A DNA stretch of 64,000 nt from Tenrec ecaudatus (GCF_050624435.1 NC_134543.1:124339475-124403474), one strand, 5' to 3'. Shown: positions 58,701 to 63,911, numbered from the stretch's first letter. The notes: generated by a model from the letters alone, not told the origin. Made by a program: numbers and translations.

Positions 58701-61700
58701 AGTGTGACCTCAGCTCATTAATCCGATACGCTGCATTAGATTGCAGCATAGCAGGCCATTCCATCACAACCATGGGGACAGGAGTCAGGATTCGAACACG
58801 TATTTGAGGGGCTATATTGACTACATCAGAGTGCTCATGCTCAGTATTTCGACATATGAGGCTTCAAGGTGAGAAGATTTCCCAAAGGGTAGCACTCAGG
58901 AGGCCCTATTGATCACAGCAGTCAGATCAGTTCTGATCGGGGTTGCCTTGAGTCGAGTCAACTCAGTGGCCATTAACACCACCGCTGCTCCCACCCCTGG
59001 AAGCTGGAGCTGGCCACCTCGCTGTGCTCCTGAAGGATGGTGAGTGGAAAGTGCTGGTCAGTGTGGGGGGATGGAAACTCTCACCAGTACACTTACATCC
59101 TTCCCACTGGGGTTCTCTTCAGCGCTCACTGCCTGCAGAACACTGGACGGTGACACTCCTCCTCTATCCCAGGTGACCCCGCGGACACTGACTACACCGC
59201 AGTGGGATGCGCGATCACGACAATTTCTTCCAACCTGACGGAGATGTCCAAGGGTGTGAAGCTGCTGGCAGCCCTCATGGATGATGAGGTGGGCAGCGGG
59301 GAGGACTTACTGAGAGCTGCCAGGACCCTTGCTGGGGCAGTGTCTGACTTGCTGAAAGCTGTACAGCCGACTTCTGGAGAGGTGAGCTCTTAGGCCAAGC
59401 AGTCTCTCGGGTTCTGTGGGAACCAGTGCATGCTCGGGGTACCGTGAGGCTCTTGCTTCCTGCGCTGGCCCTCCATCCTCTTGGGCATGTTACTCGTAAT
59501 CCAGAAGCATGGAATTGTGGGACTTGATACAGAGCTATTGCACCATCATGGGGATTGGTTGTGCTCCTCCTGTGAAGCTCCCCAACCAAGGACACTTACA
59601 TACATGCAGCTCCAGAAACATGCACATGACTCATGCATGTGTAGTAGGGACATGTAGTTGAACCCTGATTTTCGTTAAAATAATAATAATAAATCACATA
59701 TTATCAGTGGAACTAACCTCGTCATGGGAATATTTTGAATCTGCCCACCTATTCCTGGCTTCTGAGACATGGGGTGCTGCCTTGCACAGCTTCCACAAAG
59801 ACACTCGTGTCTCCTTTCTGGCCGAGAGTGTAAGACAGCCCCACTGAGGCCCAGGAGGAACCGATCCTGCAGGATTCTCCTTTCTGCATTGCATTGTCTG
59901 ATGAGCTCTAGTAAGGGGGGTGCATTTCCTTTCCAACCAAGGTGTGCTCTTTGTTCACAGCCTCGGCAGACAGTGCTGACTGCTGCTGGAAGTATCGGAC
60001 AAGCCAGTGGGGATCTTCTGAGACAGATTGGCGAAAATGAGACGGATGAACGGTTCCAAGTAAGATATTTGCTTACTCACTGAAAGATACAGGACTGAGG
60101 CACTGCGTGTCTCAGACCAGGCTGGAGACAACTTACAGGCAGTGTCTGCGTTGAGGACATGGGACTATGGGCCACTCCTACTTGCTCTCCAAGGCAGGGC
60201 TTCCAACCTGTCCTGTCAGTGCCACGAATCCAAATAGGAACAGACCGGAATTTTTACAATTTGGATGCTCCATCGCCGGAACGGGAGCAGGGAAAACTGT
60301 GGACTGAGGTCTCGTTGTCGGACAAGTCTTGAAGAGTCAGAGTGAGCCCTTCCTGGAGGCTGGGGCTAAAATTTGATTACAGACCGAACTCTGGATGGTG
60401 GCACACATTGAAATTGTACCATTGGTTGGCCACCAACTTTGAAGGGGGCACAGCCGTCTGTGAATGGGTGCCACCATCGTGAAGCCCTGCTTGAATGTCA
60501 CATAGATGTGTCCGTGTTTTGAAATGGGCGAAATGGATTTCTCTGCACAATGGCCTTCATGTGTTTTCCGCGCGGTGTTTAAACGACCGACAAGACCCTG
60601 CCCTTTCCCTTGCCCTGGAGTCAGGCTAAAGAAGAGCAACTGCACCCGGTCAGCTGACTTACAGATTCTTCAAGGCCCAACAACGGCTCTTGTTCGTAAC
60701 CCAGAAAAACAAATGAGATCCTCCCTGGGCCAACACAAATGAGATGGCAACATATTATCTTTGGCATGAACTCCATTGTGCTAATATTTTAGAGTGTTTT
60801 TAAAATAGAAAAGCCCTATGAGCCCCCCCATCAAATGATTTAATTTTAAAAAAATAGAAAAGCCCACTCTAGGTACATCGTGCAATACCAGAGAAATACG
60901 CTCATTTAGTTCTTCCGTGGTCAATATTCGGGGCATGCTTCAAACATAGTTGTGGAGAGATTGGTGTCATGGGCCCCATGTGTCTCCCACCCTTCTTTTA
61001 CTGTGATCAATTTCATAACCAATCTTGCTTACTTAGGAGCATTTTTTAATTGCTTCATTCTTGAATCCGTGCGTTAGGGTGAGAGTGTGTGCGCCGGTGA
61101 CGTAGGCCTTGCTTTGTTTTCAGAGGTGGTTCCGCGTCCCGTCCCAAACCGTTCGTTTGGTGAAGAGCCTTTTGTGCCGCTTCTCTGTCAGCGTTGTCTG
61201 TCGTCTGCTGAACAACGGCAGCTCCTGTCGGCAGCCGGCCCAGTGCACGGCTAGTGTCACCGCTGCAGCTCCGACGAGAGCATGGCCTGGTCTGCCTCCC
61301 GCCGGCCTCCAGACACCAGAGATGGGGCTGCAGGGGCTTCCTGCGGGGGGAGGGCCGGGGGGGGCAGCCCGAGAGGATCCTCTCTCCTCCTTGTGAGCAG
61401 GCATCCTTCCCTCTGCTATCTCCTCGCGTGTCTCACCTTTACCTCCTAATTACAGCATCACAGCTTACCCCCGAATATCCCCGGATGATGTTTTGTTTCT
61501 GTTGGTCTGTTTCCCCAAATGAACCAATGCCAAGTTTTCTGATCAAGAACTCTGCAGAATTTGATTAGCTTTGTTTTTTGCATGAGAGCAGGGATCTGCT
61601 TAGCAGTTGGGTAGATTTGAGATTGAGCTCATGGTCGGTAGGCTTCCCTGTCTCAAGGTAACTCACTCACTTTCCTGAAAACCACGATCACTGCCTCCTA

Positions 61701-63911
61701 AGCGTTTGGGACGGTTAAGAGGGAAGTCACAATCCTGGCTTAGCAGATCTCATGCATTCTTGTCGTTCCTCAAGAGCTTGGTTTCGATTGCATCTGGCAG
61801 GTTGTTCTCCGTGCAGATGAATGCCGACTCTGCTCCTCGCGTTTCTCTCAGCTAACCCACAAAGCAAGGCGCTCTGGGTGGCCGCCCTGGGGGAGTGATG
61901 TTCACCTAGAAGGGCCTGACTTGAATGTTTTCCCTCTCTCGAAGGTCTTACTTCCTGTCAGGTGATAGCGCCAGCTTCTCCCCTGTGGGTTGCCCCTGGC
62001 TTACTGACGTTGGCTTTCTTTTCTGATTCTTGACATCCGATCTTGGGGCTTTTCTTGGGCTCTTGGGGTACTGCGTGGCCCCAGAGTTAACCGATTTATT
62101 TGGCCGTGACCTAGCAGCCTTGTGAAAAGGCCTGGTCAGCTGCTGCAGCGGCAGTAATGCGTTCTTGTTTGAACTGTAGGGCCGGGCTGGTTTTGTTTGT
62201 GTTTGCTTTGCTTGGGGTGGTTGCTTTCCAAAATCAATAGCCACAAGGTTTCTTGAAACGCTGCCAACAAAACACTTTTAGCACAAGCTAGATGCTGCTA
62301 CATGACCCAATTCTGGAACCCACTCTGAAAAGTTATTTTTTGAAGTTTGTGTTTTCACTGGACCTTGAGTGAGGTGTCCGAGAACTGCAGACCATGTTGG
62401 AAGCCATCCCTAAGAGCTATGTGCTACCAAGTGCCCGGCAAATCCCAAAGCAACAACTTCAAGCTTCAGCACTACAGACTTGGAGTTCTCCTTGAATACT
62501 GAGCTAAGCATCAGAAGAACGTTGATCTTTAGCATGGTTTGCTTGTTGTTGTTTTTTTGGCGATTTTAAAACCAGCTGACACAGTCGAATCATAGGTTGG
62601 TTTTTGTCTTTTTTTTTGTCTCGATGGTACGTAATCTTTGCTCTGTGGGAAACCTCCCATCCTTAGCACTCTTTCCTATAGGCCATTCTCATGAAACCTC
62701 TTGTTGTAAAGACTCTGTGGGGGTCCTCTGCATTTTGAATCAAAAGTGCTTTTTATTGTCTGATGAATTAATTAAGACTTCTGATTGCATCTCCCATGGG
62801 TGAGAAAGCCTTAACATGTCTGCACAAAAAGGACTCATGTTCGTGTGTGTGTGTGTGAAGGCATTTCCATATCAAATAAATGACATTCAATATTAAAAGC
62901 AAGGAGGTAAATTAAACGTGACAGCAGTTACAGATTAAGCGCACGGGGGACAAACTTGGTCGTCTGAATAAAGGGCATGTCAGCCCGCTTAGAGATGCTT
63001 TTCCAGTGAATGGAAACATACACTTACCTGTAAGGAGTCAGAGCGCCTCGCATCTTCATTCAGGTCTTGTGTAGTTGATTTATTTACATAGTCTCATTAC
63101 TTAGTTGGATCCCTATCCAGCAGGCTCGAGATTGCTGAGCTTAATTTACGTTCAAATTTCCTTGCCTCTGAACCTGTTGAGGCGAGTTATTGGTGTATGC
63201 ATGTCCAACGTTGCCCTCTGGAGGCAGAGACGTGGGTGAATTTCTGAGGATAACTTGAATCCTGAGTTAGAAGAAATGCATTTTCAAATGACAGCGGGCC
63301 ACGATAACTTGGCATCCTTCCCATTGGACATGATATTTGTCGCATCTGGGTACATCGTCAAGCTTCTCCTGATTCACCACATTGACAAAGATTGGCAAAG
63401 ATTACTAGTGTCAGAGAAGGGCAAAGGTGTGGATTAGTGGTCAAAGCGAAAGCCCTTCCCTGGAATTAACTGGCGTCAGGTGTAAACCTTTGCTGTGCTC
63501 AGTGGTGTGTAAGAGGTGATGGTATCAGGATGCGCGTCTCTTTGCTTCATCACTAGGAGGAGTTGACATTTAAGGGAAATAAGTGGGGAAATGCCATTCT
63601 AGAGTGCTCGAGGGAAAAAGATCAAATGAGGAAAAATTTTTTTTTTTAATGTTTCGGTAGAAGCCACTTTTTAATGCTCAGGCCGTGATGGTTGATTGGG
63701 GCGGGGCAGAACCAGTGAACACTTTGTGGCTTCCTTCTCTCAGGATGTTTTAATGAGTTTGGCCAAAGCTGTTGCCAATGCTGCTGCCATGTTGGTACTG
63801 AAGGCGAAGAACGTTGCCCAGGCGGCTGAGGACACCGTCCTACAGAACAGGGTAATTGCTGCCGCCACCCAGTGTGCCCTCTCCACCTCCCAGCTGGTGG
63901 CATGTGCTAAG
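11662..63911 (+). CDS. TLN2: TLN2 talin-2, 5' coding part (residues 1-724), 17 exons, 3' end outside window
   Basis: Talin-2 is a large cytoskeletal adaptor that activates integrins through its FERM head and links them to vinculin and actin through a helical rod. The coding sequence joins 11662-11797, 13922-14019, 15060-15189, 16247-16399, 18749-18891, 21020-21147, 42097-42160, 43400-43504, 46707-46862, 47762-47863, 50179-50255, 52711-52891, 54328-54441, 57822-57930, 59173-59381, 59961-60059 and 63744-63911. That is 2172 nt, or 724 codons without a stop or frame break. All introns are GT-AG. The N-terminus [20 protein letters not shown] is the talin-2 type: the RHC segment gives it three residues more than talin-1. 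Parts present are F0 (about 1-85), F1 (86-200), F2 (210-310), F3 (311-405), linker (406-485), R1 (486-658) and the start of R2. The rest of the rod and the C-terminal actin-binding module lie beyond the window. Confidence 0.97.
12478..12570 (+). mobile_element. RTE LINE 3' end, sense
   Basis: Carries cgatgggctcaagccaaggt, then agtgctttgttctgttgtgc and atagggtcgccgagttagtt, the RTE 3' end in sense orientation relative to TLN2. It is about 90 bp and strongly truncated. Confidence 0.65.
13256..13495 (-). mobile_element. mariner transposase C-terminal remnant with 3' end
   Basis: On the minus strand, allowing one frame adjustment, the sequence encodes [20 protein letters not shown], then [20 protein letters not shown] and [12 protein letters not shown] with a stop. 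This is the usual end of mariner-family transposases ([14 protein letters not shown]). It is followed by the outer end, read on plus as GAGGAGGTACCCCCTC next to a TA. The catalytic core is absent, so it cannot be active. The unrecognised 13500-13900 stretch may or may not belong to the same element. Confidence 0.75.
13922..14019 (+). CDS. TLN2: TLN2 exon, residues 46-78 (F0)
   Basis: The acceptor tgtgccccag ends at 13921 and the donor is gtacgc. The 98-nt exon completes Ala46 from the preceding phase-1 base and ends in phase 0. It encodes [20 protein letters not shown] and then a segment with the [11 protein letters not shown] motif, which is highly conserved between talin-1 and talin-2. It forms the second half of the F0 ubiquitin fold. 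The match to talin-2 is nearly continuous, so the call is secure. Confidence 0.97.
15060..15189 (+). CDS. TLN2: TLN2 exon, residues 79-122 (F0 end, F1 start)
   Basis: The acceptor gctctag ends at 15059 and the donor is gtgagt. The 130-nt exon ends in phase 1. It starts [20 protein letters not shown], covering the F0-F1 junction and the first strands of F1 ([20 protein letters not shown]). Val80 replaces the Ile that I remember in human talin-2, a conservative change. Confidence 0.97.
15690..16050 (+). mobile_element. Two tandem L1 3' ends in sense orientation
   Basis: The first copy (15690-15955) ends ttgtatgagcccctaataaa and an A-run. A second, shorter 3' terminus follows at once (15956-16050) and ends agagcccccaataaaatgct. 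AATAAA signals are at 15931-15936 and 16023-16028, 200-300 nt before the acceptor at 16246. Confidence 0.75.
16247..16399 (+). CDS. TLN2: TLN2 exon, residues 122-172 (F1 with basic loop)
   Basis: The acceptor gtgctcttag ends at 16246. The donor gtaagt is followed at once by a (TG)14 tract and a 14-G run. The 153-nt exon is phase 1 at both ends, so skipping it would keep the frame and remove 51 residues. It encodes [20 protein letters not shown] and then the long basic loop inserted in F1 ([20 protein letters not shown]). In talins this loop contacts acidic phospholipids and helps place the head on the membrane. Skipping is only a prediction from phase. Confidence 0.97.
16407..16451 (+). repeat. 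(TG)14 followed by G14, directly behind a splice donor
   Basis: TG repeats at 16407-16434, then tcc, then 14 G residues at 16438-16451. The tract starts 7 nt into the intron after the exon 16247-16399. UG repeats bind CELF and TDP-43 proteins and G-runs bind hnRNP F/H (established). An effect on this exon is inference. Confidence 0.95.
16777..16815. repeat. (TG)n microsatellite
   Basis: About 39 bp of TG with one interruption (tctg), 380 nt downstream of the first TG tract in the same intron. Confidence 0.9.
17195..17512 (-). mobile_element. RTE LINE 3' end, antisense
   Basis: Starts gttgttcgctgtccttgagt and follows the RTE 3' region through tgagcccatggttgcagcca, cttctccggggactggtctc and ttcttttggcagtctgtgtt. 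It is the clearest antisense RTE copy and lines up with 506-1045 and 32493-32775. Confidence 0.8.
18038..18170 (+). mobile_element. AfroSINE, sense, diverged
   Basis: Carries catgggggctaaccaaaggg, ctggaggtttgaatctcccc and then a decayed right part. The tail is not clear. Confidence 0.6.
18749..18891 (+). CDS. TLN2: TLN2 exon, residues 173-220 (F1 to F2)
   Basis: The acceptor gtcttgcag ends at 18748 and the donor is gtacag. The 143-nt exon ends in phase 0. It encodes [20 protein letters not shown] followed by [20 protein letters not shown] and QLNLLYVQ. This closes the F1 ubiquitin-like fold and opens F2, the acyl-CoA-binding-protein-like lobe of the FERM head. No differences that would affect the fold are visible. 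Confidence 0.97.
19639..20070 (-). mobile_element. DNA transposon with TGTTTCCCCGAAAA inverted repeats, non-autonomous
   Basis: A 432-bp element. The left end is CCCTGTTTCCCCGAAAATAT; the right end in reverse is CACTGCTTCCCCGAAAGTAA. The subterminal GTCTTATTTTCAGG motif recurs near both ends. A TA follows the right end; the left flank has TG. On the minus strand the centre encodes [15 protein letters not shown] and a stop, an acidic C-terminal tail like those of pogo-type transposases. It is probably a deletion derivative of a Tc1/mariner-superfamily element. A hAT origin is not excluded. Confidence 0.6.
20264..20405 (+). mobile_element. AfroSINE, sense, internally shortened
   Basis: Contains tgggtgtcacgttggtggct, ggaaactgtgtaaggtcaca and ggagctgggattgactcgaa, the head and RTE-like tail of an AfroSINE. 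Confidence 0.7.
21020..21147 (+). CDS. TLN2: TLN2 exon, residues 221-262 (F2)
   Basis: The acceptor tatctttcag ends at 21019 and the donor is gtaaac, followed by the largest intron of the window (20.9 kb). The 128-nt exon ends in phase 2. It encodes [20 protein letters not shown] and then [20 protein letters not shown], helices of the F2 lobe. Asp stands in PHVDHKH where I remember Glu in human talin-2. Confidence 0.97.
22308..22505 (-). mobile_element. Short L1 3' end with internal CCAT expansion
   Basis: The L1 3' terminus (tcattttattggggccagta, caactcttctcacaatccat) is followed by a long (CCAT)n tract. It ends at ccagtcaagca, which matches the next part of the young L1 consensus (gtcaagcacattt). 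The repeat therefore grew from the short CATC run that all copies carry here. Confidence 0.75.
22348..22494. repeat. (CCAT)n microsatellite
   Basis: About 147 bp of CCAT units. The first two thirds contain variants (caccc, caatc, taccc) and the last 60 bp are pure. The pure part is probably length-polymorphic. All frames are open for long distances, giving spurious PSIHPSIH peptides. Confidence 0.95.
24655..25110 (-). mobile_element. Two antisense AfroSINEs in tandem
   Basis: The first (about 24655-24800) contains ggagcagtgggtgggtccaa. The second (24892-25110) is well preserved: ccgttgagttgactctgact opens it (RTE-shared tail) and gcaaccactaggttacaggg with gctccctgg closes it (tRNA-like head). 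Confidence 0.75.
25830..25910 (+). mobile_element. Ancient L1 3' tail, sense
   Basis: Contains ttggttgtatatttgaaatt and tttcataataaaatgttgag, the typical 3' terminus of old mammalian L1M elements, including an AATAAA. Confidence 0.55.
26161..26389 (-). mobile_element. Young L1 3' end with perfect 10-bp target duplication
   Basis: A 229-bp antisense insertion starting with a T-run. It is flanked by aaaggttctt at 26151-26160 and 26390-26399. Internal motifs acttaagccccttgcatcag and tttatacatcgttattgac match the other young L1 copies. It sits in AT-rich older L1 sequence. Confidence 0.85.
26400..27720 (+). mobile_element. Older L1 fragment, ORF2-like and 3'UTR-like, degraded
   Basis: A-rich sequence with L1-like phrases and, from about 27230, an afrotherian-type L1 3'UTR (ggtgcccagttaccactgct, agaaaaatgtggaacaaaat). 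Stops are frequent in all frames. A 21-bp tandem duplication (acaaaattcaaaatcctagaa) is at 27320-27362. The exact family is uncertain. Confidence 0.5.
28596..30440 (-). mobile_element. RTE LINE 3' end split by a younger L1
   Basis: RTE sequence runs from gttgctcagtgccatcgggt (28596) to about 28712. It is interrupted by an antisense L1 (28713-30305) and resumes with aaccactatgccaatccatc up to about 30440. Both halves are in the same order and orientation as in the intact copy at 17195-17512, so the L1 is nested inside it. Confidence 0.7.
28713..30305 (-). mobile_element. Young L1, antisense, about 1.6 kb
   Basis: The longest young L1 in the window. It starts aaatcactttatcggggact and runs through cttgagcccttggtattagc, a G/T-rich block near 29180, ttgcttctcagctagatggc and ttgatcaagccc-type sequence to ggcattccccagggacttct. 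It consists of 3'UTR and probably the end of ORF2. No intact reading frame is present. It interrupts an RTE copy. Confidence 0.8.
30437..30600. repeat. L2-type ancient LINE relic
   Basis: Carries aaggccttctatgtgactgg, then ctgggaacttagactctagt, a degraded L2 3' region found across placental mammals. Confidence 0.5.
31300..32330 (-). mobile_element. Antisense L1 3'UTR (older afrotherian type) with CT repeat
   Basis: Starts at a T-run followed by gtttcattggcatatgattt, the usual antisense start of an older L1 3'UTR. Related copies lie at 44029 and 56240. A pure (CT)n tract is at 31715-31747, in the position of the polypyrimidine part of such 3'UTRs. The far end is uncertain. Confidence 0.55.
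32493..32775 (-). mobile_element. RTE LINE 3' end, antisense, inside an older L1
   Basis: Begins ttgtggtagttacgtgccat and carries the RTE motifs gtccggggcatcctcacagt and ccttttccaggcacggttct. The L1 ORF2-like sequence on either side (about 32340-32490 and 32776-32830) reads as continuous once this block is removed. Confidence 0.75.
34628..34810 (-). mobile_element. RTE LINE fragment, antisense, degraded
   Basis: Has an order similar to the other RTE copies (a tgagcccgtgcggc segment, then ctttaccaagcacgcagg), but with many changes. The call is weaker than for the other copies. Confidence 0.5.
38715..39183 (+). mobile_element. SPIN hAT transposon, non-autonomous, complete, with target duplication
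   Basis: A 469-bp copy with the same order of sequence as 6788-7258, inserted in the large TLN2 intron. The ends read CAGCAGATTTCAAC and, in reverse, CAGTGGTTCTCAGCC. The flanks are acttaggg (38707-38714) and acttaaag (39184-39191), 6 of 8 identical, consistent with a decayed hAT 8-bp duplication. The internal hairpin, which in SPIN reads AAGACCATCGGAAAACACA, is clearer here than in the other copies. No transposase is encoded. Confidence 0.88.
39225..40570 (-). mobile_element. Ancient antisense L1 (L1M-type), ORF2 end and 3'UTR
   Basis: Contains cctttcacttagcagaatgt, accagttgataggtgtttgt and ttagggtttggatccatttt, then tggcatgaggtcagggattc. This is the antisense sequence of the ORF2 C-terminus and 3'UTR of old mammalian L1. 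It is strongly diverged. The complete SPIN copy ends 41 bp to its left. Confidence 0.7.
42097..42160 (+). CDS. TLN2: TLN2 exon, residues 263-284 (F2 basic face)
   Basis: A small 64-nt exon with acceptor tcccccctcag ending at 42096 and donor gtactg. Asp263 is completed across the 20.9-kb intron, and the exon ends in phase 0. It encodes [20 protein letters not shown] and Gln284. The Lys/Arg-rich stretch is part of the positively charged F2 surface that orients the talin head on PIP2-containing membranes (family knowledge). Confidence 0.96.
42390..42602 (+). mobile_element. AfroSINE, sense
   Basis: cgctaacagaaaggttggtg, gtttgaatccacccagcagc, then aagaggtggagtcggctggt near the tail. It lies 230 nt behind the small exon at 42097-42160. 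Confidence 0.75.
42903..42996. mobile_element. Palindromic mariner-type MITE, copy 3
   Basis: The left arm aagaggacgtcaaaaagttc and the right arm gaattttttgaagctccctt are complementary over most of their length. TA dinucleotides lie on both sides, as expected for mariner-type insertion. It sits in the intron before the exon at 43400. Confidence 0.6.
43400..43504 (+). CDS. TLN2: TLN2 exon, residues 285-319 (F2 to F3)
   Basis: The acceptor cttctgcag ends at 43399 and the donor is gtgagt. The 105-nt exon is phase 0 at both ends. It encodes [20 protein letters not shown] and [15 protein letters not shown], the last F2 helices and the first F3 strand. The frame happens to stay open past the donor to 43750; that extension is intronic. 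Confidence 0.97.
44029..44330 (-). mobile_element. Old L1 3' end, antisense
   Basis: Starts ttttttaaaacagttttatt, ggcacatcatc, then gtcacaaccacaatcaattt, the same older L1 3'UTR type as at 31300. It is truncated near 44330. Confidence 0.6.
44785..44955. repeat. MIR element
   Basis: gtgcatctcatttaaatctg, aatgacaaaatagaggccaa and a late acttggatttaggtc follow the MIR order (start, core, 3' region). Confidence 0.6.
45713..45787. mobile_element. Palindromic mariner-type MITE, copy 4
   Basis: The left arm agggctttaaaaagtttaca, the middle gaattaaaagat and the right arm cacagacgttttgaaac form a short inverted repeat of the same family as the copies near 5.9, 8.1 and 42.9 kb. Confidence 0.55.
46707..46862 (+). 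CDS. TLN2: TLN2 exon, residues 320-371 (F3, integrin-binding PTB-like fold)
   Basis: The acceptor cctgtttcag ends at 46706 and the donor is gtacgg. The 156-nt exon is phase 0 at both ends. It encodes [20 protein letters not shown] and ends [12 protein letters not shown]. Arg361 and Trp362 match talin-1 Arg358 and Trp359, which contact the NPxY motif of integrin beta tails and PIP5K1C (established for talin-1). The Lys325/Lys327 cluster corresponds to the membrane-proximal F3 lysines. Exon GC content is high compared with the flanking intron. Confidence 0.97.
47762..47863 (+). CDS. TLN2: TLN2 exon, residues 372-405 (F3 C-terminal helix)
   Basis: The acceptor gtttttctag ends at 47761 and the donor is gtattt. 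The 102-nt exon is phase 0 at both ends. It encodes [20 protein letters not shown] and [14 protein letters not shown], the last strands and the capping helix of F3. The sequence is nearly identical to other talins. Confidence 0.97.
48205..49610. mobile_element. Cluster of five AfroSINEs
   Basis: Sense copies lie at about 48205-48375, 48376-48550 and 48671-48870. An antisense copy lies at 49235-49400, and a further sense copy adjoins it at 49401-49610. Each shows the tRNA-like B-box region (for example aaaggttgatggttcaaaca and ggtcagcggttgaaatctac) and most show the gagtca-type tail. The antisense and sense copies at 49.4 kb are arranged head to head and could fold into a stem in the pre-mRNA. 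Confidence 0.8.
49640..49985 (+). mobile_element. L1-like 3' end, sense
   Basis: Ends accaatgtcactgaaccaat, then tgaaaacataataaaatacg and an A-rich run, resembling older afrotherian L1 3' ends. The AATAAA lies in sense with TLN2, about 220 nt before the exon at 50179. Confidence 0.5.
50179..50255 (+). CDS. TLN2: TLN2 exon, residues 406-431 (head-rod linker)
   Basis: The acceptor atctccag ends at 50178 and the donor is gtaagt. The 77-nt exon ends in phase 2. It encodes [20 protein letters not shown] and SVSPK, an acidic Ser/Thr-rich segment that begins the flexible linker between FERM head and rod. The corresponding talin-1 region is phosphorylated, including a CDK5-type Ser-Pro site; the SVSP motif is present here. 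Confidence 0.96.
50535..50830. repeat. MIR elements
   Basis: atgagctcatctgtaaaatg and ggggacaatgacag are the antisense MIR core, ending tagtaaatatttgctgttat. A second MIR-like piece follows (agaaaatggtgaaactgaga). Confidence 0.65.
52283..52440. repeat. GATA/TACA compound simple repeat
   Basis: Imperfect gata and gatacatagaca units of 4, 8 and 12 bp. The first part is gatagatagatgatag and the later part has repeated acatagacagatacatag. It is diverged, so probably old. Confidence 0.85.
52711..52891 (+). CDS. TLN2: TLN2 exon, residues 431-491 (linker with calpain-site region, R1 start)
   Basis: The acceptor tccctgcag ends at 52710 and the donor is gtgagt. The 181-nt exon completes Lys431 and ends in phase 0. 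It encodes [20 protein letters not shown] followed by [20 protein letters not shown] and ends RGHMPPL. Gln436-Gln437 aligns with the talin-1 calpain cleavage site Gln433-Gln434. The Gly/Ser/Pro/Gln-rich composition is typical of the disordered linker before rod bundle R1. Confidence 0.97.
53653..54192 (-). mobile_element. pogo-like (Tc1/mariner superfamily) non-autonomous transposon
   Basis: A 540-bp element with terminal inverted repeats of about 25 bp. The left end is TACCGTAAATACTCGAATAT; the right end read in reverse is TACCGTGTATACTCGTGCAT. The outer TA on each side may be the TA target duplication. On the minus strand a reading frame ends at 54007 with [11 protein letters not shown] after [11 protein letters not shown]. 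An acidic tail ending FEGF is what I associate with pogo-type transposases, so this looks like an internal-deletion derivative that kept the transposase C-terminus. Superfamily assignment is inference. Confidence 0.65.
54328..54441 (+). CDS. TLN2: TLN2 exon, residues 492-529 (rod R1)
   Basis: The acceptor tctttgcag ends at 54327 and the donor is gtaaag. The 114-nt exon is phase 0 at both ends. It encodes [20 protein letters not shown], the first R1 helix, and then [18 protein letters not shown]. Residues 517-519 are Gly-Lys-Arg, while I remember Ser-Glu-Leu in human talin-2. The rest of the exon matches closely, so this looks like local divergence rather than a frameshift. Confidence 0.96.
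54920..55120 (-). mobile_element. AfroSINE, antisense
   Basis: Opens with gagcctattctgactcatcg (tail complement) and closes with gcataaccactgtgctacca and ggatcc (head complement). It directly adjoins the MER5A-like element. Confidence 0.75.
55150..55335. mobile_element. MER5A-like (hAT-Charlie) non-autonomous transposon
   Basis: tcctctggagggcttattta, cagattgctgggaccagttt, gaatctgcatttctatcaaa and gctactggtcaaaggaccac follow the MER5A consensus from end to end. This is an old element shared by placental mammals. The young L1 inserted just behind it. Confidence 0.7.
55360..55940 (-). mobile_element. Young L1, antisense, with perfect 11-bp target duplication
   Basis: A 581-bp insertion flanked by ctgaagttttc at 55349-55359 and 55941-55951. 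It begins in a T-run (ttctttcttcc, then T7) and carries tattgggggcttttaacagc, tgagcccttggtatcaacgc and gcactgac-type 5' sequence of the same L1 family. Confidence 0.88.
55975..56200. mobile_element. MER5-like hAT fragment
   Basis: Contains gggattctgcattttagtga and ttcaagtttgagcagcatcg, typical of MER5/MER20-class hAT ends, followed by a further similar piece. Boundaries are uncertain. Confidence 0.45.
56240..56425 (-). mobile_element. Old L1 3'UTR fragment
   Basis: Begins cggttatattggcatataat. Its second part (gggtcaagaggagatcaaat, aataaggtgttaaatgttaa) matches 31640-31700, where it precedes the CT repeat. Here the minisatellite follows instead. Confidence 0.6.
56427..56727. repeat. Minisatellite, 16 units of 17-20 bp
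   Basis: Tandem units of the type ggtctatggattccccgtgt, varying at one position (ctAtgg or ctGtgg) and in the joint (ccccg, ccccgtg, ccccatg). I count 16 units over 301 bp. Unit length changes between 17, 18 and 20 bp, and no unit contains a stop in any plus frame. This yields long spurious reading frames ([27 protein letters not shown]). Confidence 0.95.
57822..57930 (+). CDS. TLN2: TLN2 exon, residues 530-566 (rod R1)
   Basis: The acceptor ctgttttgcag ends at 57821 and the donor is gtgagt. The 109-nt exon ends in phase 1. It encodes [20 protein letters not shown] and [16 protein letters not shown], a long R1 helix conserved in both vertebrate talins. Confidence 0.97.
58099..58122 (+). repeat. 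G-rich tract, possible quadruplex
   Basis: Runs of 8, 6 and 8 G separated by single C or T, on the transcribed-sense strand, 170 nt behind the donor of the exon 57822-57930. It fits a G-quadruplex pattern. Confidence 0.8.
58885..58990 (+). mobile_element. AfroSINE/RTE tail, sense
   Basis: cagttctgatcggggttgcc, ttgagtcgagtcaactcagt and ggccattaacacc form the shared 3' tail. The head is not recognisable. Confidence 0.55.
59173..59381 (+). CDS. TLN2: TLN2 exon, residues 566-635 (rod R1, first vinculin-binding helix)
   Basis: The acceptor tctatcccag ends at 59172 and the donor is gtgagc. The 209-nt exon, the longest here, completes Gly566 and ends in phase 0. It encodes [20 protein letters not shown], then [19 protein letters not shown]. 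Residues 609-631 ([20 protein letters not shown] and onwards) correspond to vinculin-binding site 1 of talin-1, a buried helix exposed when the rod is stretched. Confidence 0.97.
59961..60059 (+). CDS. TLN2: TLN2 exon, residues 636-668 (end of R1, start of R2)
   Basis: The acceptor ttgttcacag ends at 59960 and the donor is gtaaga. The 99-nt exon is phase 0 at both ends. It encodes [20 protein letters not shown] and [13 protein letters not shown], the last R1 helix and the loop to R2. Confidence 0.97.
60785..60870 (+). mobile_element. L1 3'-tail fragment, sense
   Basis: A short piece ending gccctatgagcccccccatc, aaatgatttaattttaaaa, the young L1 3' terminus. The poly(A) signal is altered to atcaaa. 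Only about 85 bp remain. Confidence 0.5.
63744..63911 (+). CDS. TLN2: TLN2 exon, residues 669-724 (rod R2), last in window
   Basis: The acceptor ttctctcag ends at 63743 and the donor is gtaagc. The 168-nt exon is phase 0 at both ends. It encodes [20 protein letters not shown] and then [20 protein letters not shown] and [16 protein letters not shown]. The first helix aligns with the talin-1 vinculin-binding helix H6. The reading frame continues in exons beyond the right edge, where the remaining roughly 1,800 residues must lie. Confidence 0.97.

Larger units (their letters stand above)
57931..63743 (+). other. TLN2: TLN2 introns 57931-59172, 59382-59960 and 60060-63743
   Basis: The first has a G-rich tract at 58099-58122 and an AfroSINE end near 58.9 kb. 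The second shows nothing recognisable. The third has an L1 3'-tail fragment near 60.8 kb, a CpG-richer patch at about 61.1-61.4 kb and otherwise nothing I recognise. No conserved reading frame is seen. Confidence 0.85.
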
